A stretch of 64,000 nt of DNA from Massilia sp. CFBP 13721. Its GTDB lineage: Bacteria; Pseudomonadota; Gammaproteobacteria; Burkholderiales; Burkholderiaceae_D. The stretch's first letter is position 1. The number at the start of each line of letters is the position of its first letter. The translations under genes were made by a program, and so were the position numbers. Below the pieces are notes generated by a model. The model was not told where the DNA came from. It did no database searches and was given only the letters and a program-made list of their open reading frames with translations. Shown here one piece after another: positions 8,963 to 16,796 of the stretch. The stretch lies in assembly GCF_014842025.1 (NCBI RefSeq), contig NZ_JACYUY010000003.1, forward strand, positions 212,051 through 276,050. The letters run 5' to 3'.

Positions 8963-9910
8963 TCAACCGGCGAACGGATGGGTGTTTTTCCAGTGCTCGG
9001 CGATGTCGATGCGGCGCGTGACCCATACCTGTTCGTACTGCAACACATAATCGAGGAAACGTGCCAGCGCGGCGGCGCGCGCCGGCCGCCCGGCGATGCG
9101 GCAATGCAGGCCGATCGACAGCATTTTAGGCGCGTTCAGGCCTTGCGGGTCGCCTTCCGCATATAGCACGTCGAAGGCATCTTTCAGGTAATCGAAAAAC
9201 TGGGTGCCGGAATTAAAACCCTGCATCGCGGCAAAGCGCATGTCGTTGGTGTCGAGGGTATAGGGCACGACCAGATGCGGTGTGGTGCGCGCGGCGCCGT
9301 CCGGCCCCATGTGCGTCACCTGCTGCCAGAACGGCAGGTCGTCGCCATAGTAATCGGCGTCGTAGGCGAAGCCGCCATGCTCGACCACCAGGCGCCGCGT
9401 ATTCGGCGAATCGCGCCCGGTGTACCAGCCGAGCGGCGCCGCGCCGGTCAGCTCGCGCAGGATGGCCACCGCCTCCGCCATATGGGCGCGCTCGGTGGCT
9501 TCGTCGACGTTCTGGTACGAAATCCAGCGCAGGCCGTGGCAGGCGATTTCGTGGCCGAGTTCGCGGAAAGCGGCCACCGCTTCCGGATTGCGCTGCAGCG
9601 CCATTGCCACACCGAACACCGTCAGCGGCAACTTTCTCTCTTCGAACATGCGCAGCAGGCGCCACAGGCCGGCGCGCGAACCGTATTCGTAGAGCGATTC
9701 CATGCTCATGTGGCGCATCGGAAAAGCTTGCGCCCCTATGATTTCGGATAAAAAAGTCTCCGAATTCGGATCCCCGTGCAAGGTCGAGTTCTCGCCGCCC
9801 TCCTCATAGTTGAGCACGAACTGCAGGGCGATGCGCGCCCGGCCCGGCCATTGCGGATGCGGTGGCGTGCGGCCGTAGCCGGTCATGTCGCGCGGATAAT
9901 CTGGATGCAT
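8963..9910 (-). CDS. puuE: Allantoinase PuuE (polysaccharide-deacetylase fold)
   Basis: Cofactor-independent PuuE-type allantoinase, converting allantoin to allantoate in ureide catabolism. The conserved start of the family, YPRDMTGYGRTPPHPQWPG, follows the ATG at 9910 directly, giving 315 aa, the normal length. Other motifs are LNYEEGGENS, EYGSRAGLWR, HEIACHGLRW and GWYTGRDSPNTRR. Two in-frame starts lie upstream (ATG at 9946 and GTG at 9988, the latter with AGGTG 9 nt before it). Neither adds conserved residues and both fall in a palindromic control region, so 9910 is preferred with moderate certainty. Divergent from uraH. Confidence 0.92.
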   Translation of the reverse strand: MHPDYPRDMTGYGRTPPHPQWPGRARIALQFVLNYEEGGENSTLHGDPNSETFLSEIIGAQAFPMRHMSMESLYEYGSRAGLWRLLRMFEERKLPLTVFGVAMALQRNPEAVAAFRELGHEIACHGLRWISYQNVDEATERAHMAEAVAILRELTGAAPLGWYTGRDSPNTRRLVVEHGGFAYDADYYGDDLPFWQQVTHMGPDGAARTTPHLVVPYTLDTNDMRFAAMQGFNSGTQFFDYLKDAFDVLYAEGDPQGLNAPKMLSIGLHCRIAGRPARAAALARFLDYVLQYEQVWVTRRIDIAEHWKNTHPFAG

Positions 9911-9937
9911 GGGGGAGCCGGGAATGAAAGGTATATC

Positions 9938-9979
9938 GTCGATCATATATTGATGGATCAGCACCGGTATATGATCGAC
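9938..9979. promoter_or_regulatory. Inverted repeat between puuE and uraH, candidate operator
   Basis: GTCGATCATATA (9938-9949) and TATATGATCGAC (9968-9979) are perfect 12-bp inverted copies whose centres are 30 bp apart, about three helical turns. They sit between the divergent puuE and uraH starts, where a regulator of purine catabolism would be expected to bind. The regulator is not identified. Confidence 0.55.
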
Positions 9980-10017
9980 CAGATACACAGGTTCAGCACC
10001 TACATATAGGGGAAACG

Positions 10018-10371
10018 ATGGGCAAACTCAGCACCCATGTGCTCGATACCGCGCACGGCCGGCCGGCCGCGGGCGTCGCGATCGCGCTGTATGCCGTTGA
10101 CGGCGACAGTCGCCGCCTGCTGGTGCAGGCAACGACCAATGCCGATGGGCGCTGCGATGCGCCCCTGCTGGCCGGCGAGGCCTTGCAGGCGGGACGCTAC
10201 GAACTGGTGTTTGCTGCCGGCGATTATTTTGCGGCGCAAGGGGTGGATTTGCCCGAGCCGCGTTTTGTCGATCGGGTGACGATTGCGTTTGGGGTGGCCG
10301 ATCCGGGGCAGAATTATCATGTGCCGCTGGTAGTGACGCCGTGGTCGTATTCGACGTATCGGGGGAGTTAA
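10018..10371 (+). CDS. uraH: Hydroxyisourate hydrolase
   Basis: Transthyretin-like enzyme that hydrolyses 5-hydroxyisourate to OHCU, the step after urate oxidation. The 117-aa protein has the diagnostic N-terminal STHVLDTAHGRPA segment (catalytic His) and ends in the invariant tetrapeptide YRGS, preceded by YHVPLVVTPWSYST. A purine-rich GGGGAAACG precedes the ATG. It is divergent from puuE and shares its control region. No signal peptide, so cytosolic. Identification is firm because of the C-terminal signature. Confidence 0.96.
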   Translation: MGKLSTHVLDTAHGRPAAGVAIALYAVDGDSRRLLVQATTNADGRCDAPLLAGEALQAGRYELVFAAGDYFAAQGVDLPEPRFVDRVTIAFGVADPGQNYHVPLVVTPWSYSTYRGS

Positions 10372-10425
10372 GCGGTTTGCATATCGCTGGGTGTTTGCTG
10401 GCGTATAGGCGTGCAAAAGAAGGCC

Positions 10426-10470
10426 GTGGAGCCATTGAAGCCAGTGGCTTCAATGGCAAATCCACCCTAC
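10426..10470. repeat. Single REP element with an inner hairpin
   Basis: A lone REP: GTGGA (10426-10430) pairs with TCCAC, followed by CCTAC (the reverse of GTAGG) ending at 10470. Its loop is itself a perfect 12-bp hairpin, GCCATTGAAGCC / GGCTTCAATGGC with the loop AGT (10431-10457). It lies in the 192-base gap between uraH and the ClpP-like gene. Confidence 0.65.
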
Positions 10471-10563
10471 ATTCTTGGAATTCGAGGCACCGTGGCGAAG
10501 TTTTATTAGGTCCCTTTTCCGACAAAACATTGTTATCCTGAGCGTTCACGACAGGAGGGACCA

Positions 10564-11121
10564 ATGGCTTTGCACATTGTTCATTTCATCGGACCGATCA
10601 ACCACCAGTCGGCCTGCAGCGTGCGCAACATGTGCCTGCAGGCGTTGCAGAACGGGGCCACCGAGATCGAGCTGCACATGTCGACCGAAGGCGGCAACAT
10701 GACCTCCGGCTTCGCCCTGTATTACTTCCTGAAATCGCTGCCGATCCCGCTGACCACCTTCAATATCGGCAGCGTGGAATCGGTCGGCGTCGTCATCTTC
10801 CTGGCCGGCGCGAAACGCTTTGCCTGTCCGGGCGCGCGCTTCCTGGTGCACCCGCTGCACTGGGGCTTCGGCAACCTGGTGGCGGCCGACCATTCGCGCG
10901 TGTCGGAGTGGCGCGAATGCCTCGACTTCGACGCCGAACGCTATGCCGCCATCTACGACGAAGCCACGCGCGGCGCGGCCGAAGCGCACGACATCCGCCC
11001 TCACCTGTTCGGCAATGCGCGCATCTATACGGCCGAGCAAGCCGTGCGCGCCGGGCTGATCCATGAAGCGGTGCAGGCGCGCCTGCCGGAGATGGGCGCC
11101 ACTTCGCACTGGTGGAATTGA
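10564..11121 (+). CDS. ClpP-like serine protease, orphan
   Basis: A 185-aa protein with the ClpP/crotonase fold. Seen: STEGGNMTSGFALY (oxyanion/strand region of ClpP, usually SPGG), the nucleophile region GSVESVGVVIFLAG with Ser in the position of the ClpP active serine, FLVHPLHWG matching the ClpP His motif, and a C-terminal handle. It has no signal peptide. GGAGGG lies 6 nt before the ATG. It stands alone, with no clpX or clpA beside it and monocistronic spacing on both sides. It is more divergent than housekeeping ClpP, so it probably belongs to the ClpP-like family of uncharacterised peptidases found in addition to ClpP1. Partner and substrate are unknown. Confidence 0.78.
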   Translation: MALHIVHFIGPINHQSACSVRNMCLQALQNGATEIELHMSTEGGNMTSGFALYYFLKSLPIPLTTFNIGSVESVGVVIFLAGAKRFACPGARFLVHPLHWGFGNLVAADHSRVSEWRECLDFDAERYAAIYDEATRGAAEAHDIRPHLFGNARIYTAEQAVRAGLIHEAVQARLPEMGATSHWWN

Positions 11122-11244
11122 TTTATATAGTTGCTAAAAATCAATAAATTAGCGTAAATACACTACTCTGCGCTTCTCCTGTTTCTACAAAACAACATCA
11201 CACATTGTAACGCCGGGTTTTGCTGACTTGCGGTGGGCTTTTGC

Positions 11245-11274
11245 TTGTCATCACTTTTTCCGTGTGGATACAAT
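11245..11274 (+). promoter_or_regulatory. Sigma-70-type promoter of the porin gene
   Basis: TTGTCA (11245-11250) and TACAAT (11269-11274) with an 18-bp spacer lie about 90 bp before the porin-like gene and in an AT-richer stretch. The rest of the 239-base gap after the ClpP-like gene contains no visible gene. Confidence 0.6.
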
Positions 11275-11360
11275 GATTTCAGTCAAATCACGCTTTCGGG
11301 CGCTGACGCTCTCATCAAGAAGTACCTTTTATAAACTCTGCATCCGTTACAGGCCGTCTT

Positions 11361-12614
11361 ATGAATAAGCAGTTTTTTGTGGCCGTGCTGGCCCTGCCGC
11401 TGGCACTGTCATCGGCTTTCGCGCAGGACGCGCAAGGCCCAACGGTCAAGATCAGCGGCTTCGGTACCGGCGCCCTTACCTGGACCAATACCGACCAGGC
11501 CGAATTCGGCCGTCCCAACCAGGCCGCCGGCGCCCGTAAAAGCCCGCGCACTGGCGTCGATTCGAACCTCGGCCTGCAAGCCGACATCGGCGTCAACAGC
11601 TGGCTCTCGTTCACCGCGCAAGGCCTGGTGCGCCGCGATGCCGAAGACGACTTCGGCGCCGAACTGGCCTGGGCCTTCGCCAAGGCCCGCATCAACGACC
11701 AGTTCAGCGTGCGCGTGGGCCGCATCGGCCTGCCGGCATTCATGATTTCGGACTACCGCAACGTCGGCTATGCCAACAACTTCCTGCGTCCGCCGGGCGA
11801 GATGTATTCGCAAGTGCCGTTCAACAGTCTCGACGGCATCGACGCGACGTACCAGCACAGCTTCGGCGACACCAGCGTCACCGGCCAACTGGCCTATGGC
11901 GCCACCGAAGCGAAGATCGCCGGCGGCGTCACCGGCAAGGGCAAGCACATGGCGGCCCTGAATATCGTCGCCGAACATGGGCCGTTCACCGCCCGCTTCG
12001 GCCGCGTCGATGCCGACATCTCGATCACCGGTTCGGCCACGCTGGCCACGCTGCTGGGCGGCCTGCGCGCCGCCGGCAGCGGCTACCGCTTGCCGCAACT
12101 GAACGCGATGGCCGACCAGATCGACCCGGCCGACAAGAAAGCCTCGTTCACCTCGCTGGGTCTGGGCATGGACTGGAACGACGTCGTCGTCCAGACCGAA
12201 TTCGCCAAGCGCAAAACGGACAGCTACGTCAACGACACTACCTCCTGGTACGTGATGGGCGGCTACCGCATCGGCAAGGTCCTGCCCTACTTCATCCAGG
12301 GCAAAGTGACGATCGACGGCTTCCCGGCCAACGCCGTGCCGGCCGCCTGCCCGGCCGGCTATCCGGCCGCCTGCGGCCCGACCCTGGCCGCCTTGCGCGC
12401 CGGCGCCAACCGCCTGCCCTACAGCGGCATCGGCCAGGGCGAACAGAGCACGACCTCGATCGGCGTGCGCTGGGACTTCTACCCGTCGCTGGCATTCAAG
12501 GCGCAGGTCGACCGCATCAAGCCGGCCAGCGGCAGCGGCCTGCTGCTGAACGCCGCACCCGGCTTCAACCGCGACGTGACCGTCGGCGCCGTCGCCATCG
12601 ACTTCGTCTTTTAA
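11361..12614 (+). CDS. Porin-like outer-membrane protein
   Basis: A 417-aa exported protein. Residues 1-21 are a signal peptide (cut after AFA). The mature part is made of alternating amphipathic strands with many Gly and aromatic residues (KISGFGTGALTW, SVRVGRIGLPAFM) and ends in DFVF, with the terminal Phe used for outer-membrane insertion by BamA. The GRIGLP segment resembles the tunnel region of OprP/O-type and DcaP-like porins. It starts a set with the phosphate-binding-type protein (9 nt downstream) and the chemoreceptor. The transported solute is unknown; a phosphate-related or other anionic solute is suggested only by the neighbour. The start codon has no strong ribosome binding site. 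Confidence 0.75.
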   Translation: MNKQFFVAVLALPLALSSAFAQDAQGPTVKISGFGTGALTWTNTDQAEFGRPNQAAGARKSPRTGVDSNLGLQADIGVNSWLSFTAQGLVRRDAEDDFGAELAWAFAKARINDQFSVRVGRIGLPAFMISDYRNVGYANNFLRPPGEMYSQVPFNSLDGIDATYQHSFGDTSVTGQLAYGATEAKIAGGVTGKGKHMAALNIVAEHGPFTARFGRVDADISITGSATLATLLGGLRAAGSGYRLPQLNAMADQIDPADKKASFTSLGLGMDWNDVVVQTEFAKRKTDSYVNDTTSWYVMGGYRIGKVLPYFIQGKVTIDGFPANAVPAACPAGYPAACGPTLAALRAGANRLPYSGIGQGEQSTTSIGVRWDFYPSLAFKAQVDRIKPASGSGLLLNAAPGFNRDVTVGAVAIDFVF

Positions 12615-12623
12615 GGAGCCGCC

Positions 12624-13031
12624 ATGCACACCCTGTTGAAAGCGGCCATCGCCGCAGCAGTCCTGGGCGCTTCGCTGCCGGCATTCGCCGAAGTCGTCGT
12701 CGTGGTCAACCCGAAGGCGGCCGAATCGACGCTGTCGAAAGAGCAGATCGCCCAGTTCTTCCTCGGTAAATCGAGCAGCATGACCCCGATCGACCAGCCG
12801 GAAGACGCGCCGGTCCGCGCCGAATTCTACAAAAAGGTGACCGACAAGGAAGCCTCGCAGGCTAAGGCCCTGTGGTCGAAGCTGGTCTTCACCGGCAAGG
12901 CCACGCTGCCGAAGGAAGCCGCCAACAGCGCCGCCGTCAAGGCTGCCGTTGCCGCCAACCCGAAGGCGATCGGCTACATCGAAAAGAGCGCCGTCGACGC
13001 CAGCGTCAAGGTGGTCTTCAGCGCGCCGTAA
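12624..13031 (+). CDS. Small periplasmic phosphate-binding-type protein
   Basis: 135 aa with a signal peptide at 1-22 (AFA before the cut). The mature protein resembles one lobe of PstS-like phosphate-binding proteins: it starts with [11 protein letters not shown], has the [15 protein letters not shown] helix typical of this group, and near the C-terminus [14 protein letters not shown], matching the GAIGYV segment of PstS. It is much shorter than PstS (about 320 aa). A good site, AAGGAG, lies 5 nt before the ATG. It is 9 nt downstream of the porin gene and 118 nt upstream of the chemoreceptor gene, so it may act as a ligand-binding partner of one of them. No permease genes are near. Confidence 0.75.
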   Translation: MHTLLKAAIAAAVLGASLPAFAEVVVVVNPKAAESTLSKEQIAQFFLGKSSSMTPIDQPEDAPVRAEFYKKVTDKEASQAKALWSKLVFTGKATLPKEAANSAAVKAAVAANPKAIGYIEKSAVDASVKVVFSAP

Positions 13032-13149
13032 CAGCGCGCTTTATCAAGAAGCCAGCCCTGCCCGCTCATCAGCCGGCAGGGCTTTCCGCCTGAAAGCGCA
13101 GGGAGCTTGCGCCATCCATTGTCAGCCGCACGTTGAAAGAGACGAGAAC

Positions 13150-14718
13150 ATGAGCATCAAACGCAGGATCTGGGCATTACCGGTCATTTCGACCCTGATC
13201 TTCGGCCTCGGCGTCGGCATTTCCGCGACCATCGCCAACCAGGCCCTGGAATCGATCAACTCCACCGAACGGATCGACTATCCGGTGCTCGACGCCGCGA
13301 AGGCGCTCACGCTCGAGGTGAAGGACATCACCGACGGCCTGATGGACGCGGTCAGCGAAGGCGACAAAGAACGCATCGGCGCGGTCGGCAAGCAGGCCGA
13401 GGCGGTCCGCACCCACTTGCAACAGTTCGGCCGCATCGACGGCCAGGCCGCGAACGGCGCGCGCCTGCTCAAGGAATTCAACGACTACTATGCGCCGGCG
13501 CTGTCCGCCGCGCGCATCATGCTCGAACTCGAACAGGGCGACCCGCAAGCCGTGGTGCCGGCAATGCAGACCACGCTCGCCACGCTCACCAGGGACCTGG
13601 AGCAGACCCAGGCCAGCGCGAAGGCGCAGTTCAAGGCCGGCATCGCCAGCAGCGAAGCGAACGTGCGCCGCGTGCTGTGGACCATGATCCTGACCGCGCT
13701 GGTGGTGGTCGCGTCGCTGGCGCTGGTGTCGTGGATCGTGGTGCGCGCCATCTGGCAGCAGCTCGGCGGCGAACCGGAATATGCGCGCCAGATCGCCGGC
13801 GCCGTGGCCGCGGGCGACCTGGCCATGGAGATCCACACCGGCGCGCACGACAAGACCAGCCTGCTGGCGTCGCTCAAGGACATGCGCACGCGCCTGGCGA
13901 CGATGGTCGCCGAGATCAAGACCTCGGCCGAGACGATTGCGGTCGCCAGCGCCGAAATCGCCAGCGGCAACGCCGACCTGGCCGGCCGCACCGAATCGCA
14001 GGCCTCGAACCTGGAGCGCACCGCACGTGCCATGGACGAACTGACCGGCGCCGTGCGCCAGAACGCGGCCAACGCCAATGAAGCGAATGCGCTGGTGGTG
14101 TCGGCCAGCGACATCGCCAGTCGTGGCGGGCAAGTCGTGGGTGGCGTGGTCAGCACGATGGGCGACATTAACAGCTCGGCCAGGAAGATCGTCGAGATCA
14201 TCGCGGTCATCGACGGCATCGCCTTCCAGACCAACATCCTGGCACTGAACGCGGCCGTGGAGGCGGCGCGCGCCGGTGAACAGGGCCGCGGCTTCGCGGT
14301 CGTGGCGGGAGAAGTACGCAACCTGGCCCAGCGCAGCGCCGCGGCGGCGAAAGAAATCAAGGAACTGATCGGCGACTCGGTCGCCAAGGTCAACGCCGGC
14401 AGCGCGCTGGTCGACCAGGCCGGTGTGACGATGGGCCAGATCGTCGACTCGGTCAGGAAGGTGCACGACATCATGGCGGAGATCACGCTCGCCGGGCAGC
14501 GCCAGAGCGAAGGCATCGAAGACATCGGCCGCGCGATCGACAGCATGGACGAGATGACGCAACAGAACTCGGCCCTGGTTGAGGAAGCGTCGGCGGCGGC
14601 CGAATCGCTGACCGAGCAGACCGGGCAATTGAATGGGGCGCTGTCGGTGTTCAAGCTGGCCGCGCAGGCGGATGCGCCGGCGCCGGGTGGGCGGACGGCG
14701 CGGCTGGCGCTGCGGTAG
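13150..14718 (+). CDS. Methyl-accepting chemotaxis protein
   Basis: A 522-aa inner-membrane chemoreceptor. TM1 is at about residues 9-29, a periplasmic helical sensor at 30-173, TM2 at 175-198, HAMP at about 200-250 and then the cytoplasmic coiled-coil with the highly conserved tip ([19 protein letters not shown] and [17 protein letters not shown], about 357-400) that binds CheA/CheW. The ATG at 13150 was chosen because GAGACGAG precedes it and the protein then begins with a normal TM1; upstream codons read into the previous gene region. The sensor is short and all-helical (four-helix-bundle type). Following the porin and binding-protein genes, it may report on the same solute. Its TAG stop abuts a REP pair. 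Confidence 0.9.
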   Translation: MSIKRRIWALPVISTLIFGLGVGISATIANQALESINSTERIDYPVLDAAKALTLEVKDITDGLMDAVSEGDKERIGAVGKQAEAVRTHLQQFGRIDGQAANGARLLKEFNDYYAPALSAARIMLELEQGDPQAVVPAMQTTLATLTRDLEQTQASAKAQFKAGIASSEANVRRVLWTMILTALVVVASLALVSWIVVRAIWQQLGGEPEYARQIAGAVAAGDLAMEIHTGAHDKTSLLASLKDMRTRLATMVAEIKTSAETIAVASAEIASGNADLAGRTESQASNLERTARAMDELTGAVRQNAANANEANALVVSASDIASRGGQVVGGVVSTMGDINSSARKIVEIIAVIDGIAFQTNILALNAAVEAARAGEQGRGFAVVAGEVRNLAQRSAAAAKEIKELIGDSVAKVNAGSALVDQAGVTMGQIVDSVRKVHDIMAEITLAGQRQSEGIEDIGRAIDSMDEMTQQNSALVEEASAAAESLTEQTGQLNGALSVFKLAAQADAPAPGGRTARLALR

Positions 14719-14854
14719 TAGGGTGGGGTAATTGAGGCCAGTGGCCTCAATTACGTGCCCACGCGTGAAGCCGGCATCGTATTGGCGGGGTCTTTTATAA
14801 AACAAAGCCAACACCTTGCAACGTTTACGCGTGGGCACGGGGCGCCCACCCTAC
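14718..14854. repeat. REP pair downstream of the chemoreceptor gene
   Basis: GTAGGGTGGG (from 14718) and CCCACCCTAC (ending 14854) form the outer ends; CCCACGCG and CGCGTGGGC are the inner sides of the two REPs. The left REP is enlarged by an extra perfect 11-bp hairpin in its loop, TAATTGAGGCC / GGCCTCAATTA with the loop AGT (14729-14753), close to the inner hairpin of the lone REP at 10426-10470. The left end begins at the last base of the preceding stop codon. Confidence 0.85.
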
Positions 14855-15065
14855 ATGGTTGACGTACCGCCAACACCCGTAATCTAAACGCCAACAAACT
14901 CCCGTGCGCGGGGCGTCATGGCATTTCGTCTACGTGGCGCGCACGCATCTCTCACCGTCGAAACGCTTTACAAAATTGATGCCTGTAGGCATCATCCGAG
15001 GAGTCTGCCGCCTCGAAACAGCCTCGCGCGGCTCTCTTGTCCTTCCCCCTATTCTTACGGCTCAT
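14855..15065. other. Leader region of pilB with a hairpin
   Basis: Together with the REP pair this fills a 347-base gap. TGATGCC (14977-14983) and GGCATCA (14988-14994) form a perfect 7-bp stem with the tetraloop TGTA about 70 bp before the pilB start. In-frame codons extend pilB upstream to 14904, but they encode a Ser/Arg-rich sequence unlike any PilB, so they are treated as non-coding. Confidence 0.5.
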
Positions 15066-16790
15066 ATGGCAGCAGTCCTCCCGCACGCGACCCCAGGCAC
15101 TCCGATGTCCGGACTTGCGCGCGCGCTGGTACAAGCTGGCCGCCTGAGCGCGCAGCAGGCCGACGGCTTGCAAAAGAAGGCGACGCTCGAGCGCACCGCC
15201 TTCATCGACGCCATCCTCGCCGAGCGCACCATCGACGCCGCCACGCTGGCCGCTTTCTGCGCCGAGACCTTCGGCTACCCGCTGCTCGACCTCGCCACCT
15301 TCAGCGTGGAGGCGCTGCCGGCCGGCGCCATCGATGCCAAGCTGATGGCGGCGCAGCGCGTAGTCGCCCTGGCCAAGCGCGGCAACCGGTTGTCGGTGGC
15401 GATTTCCGATCCGACCAACACGCAAGCGCTGGACCAGATCAAGTTCCAGAGCGAAGCGGCGGTCGAGCCGGTGATCGTCGCCCACGACACCCTGCTGGCG
15501 CTACTGGCAAGCCTGACCAAGAGTTCCGAGCAAAGCCTGGCCGACATGGTCGGCGACGATGCCGACATCGAGTTCGCCGAAGAAGAACAGGCAGCGGCGC
15601 CGATGGAAGCGACCAACGAGGTCGAGGACGCGCCGATCGTGCGCTTCCTGAACAAGATCCTGATGGACGCCGTGAACCTGGGGGCGTCGGACATCCACTT
15701 CGAGCCCTACGAAAAATACTACCGGATCCGCATGCGCGTCGACGGCGTGCTGCGCGACCATGCGATGCCGCCGCTGTCGATCCGCGACAAGCTGGTCTCG
15801 CGCATCAAGGTGCTCGCCAAGCTCGACATCTCGGAAAAGCGCGTGCCGCAGGACGGCCGCATGCGCCTGATCCTGTCGGCCACGCGCACCATCGACTTCC
15901 GCGTCAGCACCCTGCCGACGCTGTTCGGCGAAAAGACCGTCATGCGTATCCTGGATGCGACCCAGGCGCAGATGGGCATCGACTCGCTCGGCTACGACCC
16001 CGACCAGCGCGACCTGCTCCTGAATGCCATCAGCCGCCCCTACGGCATGGTGCTGGTGACGGGCCCGACCGGCTCCGGCAAGACGGTCTCGCTGTACAGC
16101 TGCCTGAACGTGCTGAACAAGCCCGGCATTAACATCTCGACCGCGGAAGACCCGGCCGAGATCAACTTGCCGGGCGTGAACCAGGTCAACGTCAACGACC
16201 GCGCCGGCCTCACCTTTCCGGTCGCATTAAAATCGTTCCTGCGCCAGGATCCGGACATCATCATGGTCGGCGAGATCCGCGACCTGGAGACGGCGGACAT
16301 TGCGATCAAGGCCGCGCAGACCGGGCACATGGTGTTCAGTACGCTGCACACCAACGACGCGCCCTCGACGCTGACGCGCCTGATGAACATGGGCGTGGCC
16401 GGTTTTAATATCGCCTCTTCGGTGATCCTGATCACGGCCCAGCGCCTGGCGCGGCGCTTGTGCACCTGCAAGCAGCCGCTCGAGATGACGCGCGACGCCC
16501 TGCTCGCGGCCGGCTACCGCGAAGGCGACCTTCAAGATGACTGGAAACCCTATGGCCCGGTCGGCTGCGAACGGTGCCTCGGGTCCGGCTACAAGGGACG
16601 CGTCGGCATCTACCAGATCATGCCGATCAGCCCAAGCATCGAAGCGCTGATCCTGGCCAGCGGCAACTCGATGCAGATTGCCGCCCAGGCCGAGAAGGAT
16701 GGCGTCAACTCGCTGCGCCGCTCGGGCCTGCTGAAAGTAAAACAGGGGCTGACCAGCCTCGAAGAAGTGCTCGGCTGCACCAACGAATAG
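15066..16790 (+). CDS. pilB: Type IV pilus assembly ATPase PilB
   Basis: Hexameric cytoplasmic ATPase of the GspE/PulE family that powers pilus extension. The N-terminal MshEN-type domain covers about residues 15-150; the motor domain has Walker A GPTGSGKT at 333-340, the Asp box and Walker B (PDIIMVGEIRD) and the His box. A C-terminal zinc site is formed by CTCKQP and CERCLGSGYKG. The ATG at 15066 gives 574 aa, a normal length, and the protein then begins as in relatives. The ribosome binding site is weak; an alternative ATG lies at 15105. pilC follows after 6 nt, while pilD, usually next, is 7 kb away. Confidence 0.93.
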   Translation: MAAVLPHATPGTPMSGLARALVQAGRLSAQQADGLQKKATLERTAFIDAILAERTIDAATLAAFCAETFGYPLLDLATFSVEALPAGAIDAKLMAAQRVVALAKRGNRLSVAISDPTNTQALDQIKFQSEAAVEPVIVAHDTLLALLASLTKSSEQSLADMVGDDADIEFAEEEQAAAPMEATNEVEDAPIVRFLNKILMDAVNLGASDIHFEPYEKYYRIRMRVDGVLRDHAMPPLSIRDKLVSRIKVLAKLDISEKRVPQDGRMRLILSATRTIDFRVSTLPTLFGEKTVMRILDATQAQMGIDSLGYDPDQRDLLLNAISRPYGMVLVTGPTGSGKTVSLYSCLNVLNKPGINISTAEDPAEINLPGVNQVNVNDRAGLTFPVALKSFLRQDPDIIMVGEIRDLETADIAIKAAQTGHMVFSTLHTNDAPSTLTRLMNMGVAGFNIASSVILITAQRLARRLCTCKQPLEMTRDALLAAGYREGDLQDDWKPYGPVGCERCLGSGYKGRVGIYQIMPISPSIEALILASGNSMQIAAQAEKDGVNSLRRSGLLKVKQGLTSLEEVLGCTNE

Positions 16791-16796
16791 GATTAG

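Noticed and set aside
6338..9166. A 942-codon rightward frame across xdhB and xdhA
   Set aside because: Same cause; it runs through two well-defined genes and the gap between them and has no recognisable motif or start signal.
12949..13149. Longer chemoreceptor starting inside the binding-protein gene
   Set aside because: A good ribosome binding site and TM1 follow the ATG at 13150; upstream codons overlap another gene out of frame.
14904..15065. Longer PilB with 54 extra N-terminal residues
   Set aside because: The extension is Ser/Arg-rich, unlike PilB, and contains a hairpin-forming stretch; the ATG at 15066 gives the usual length.
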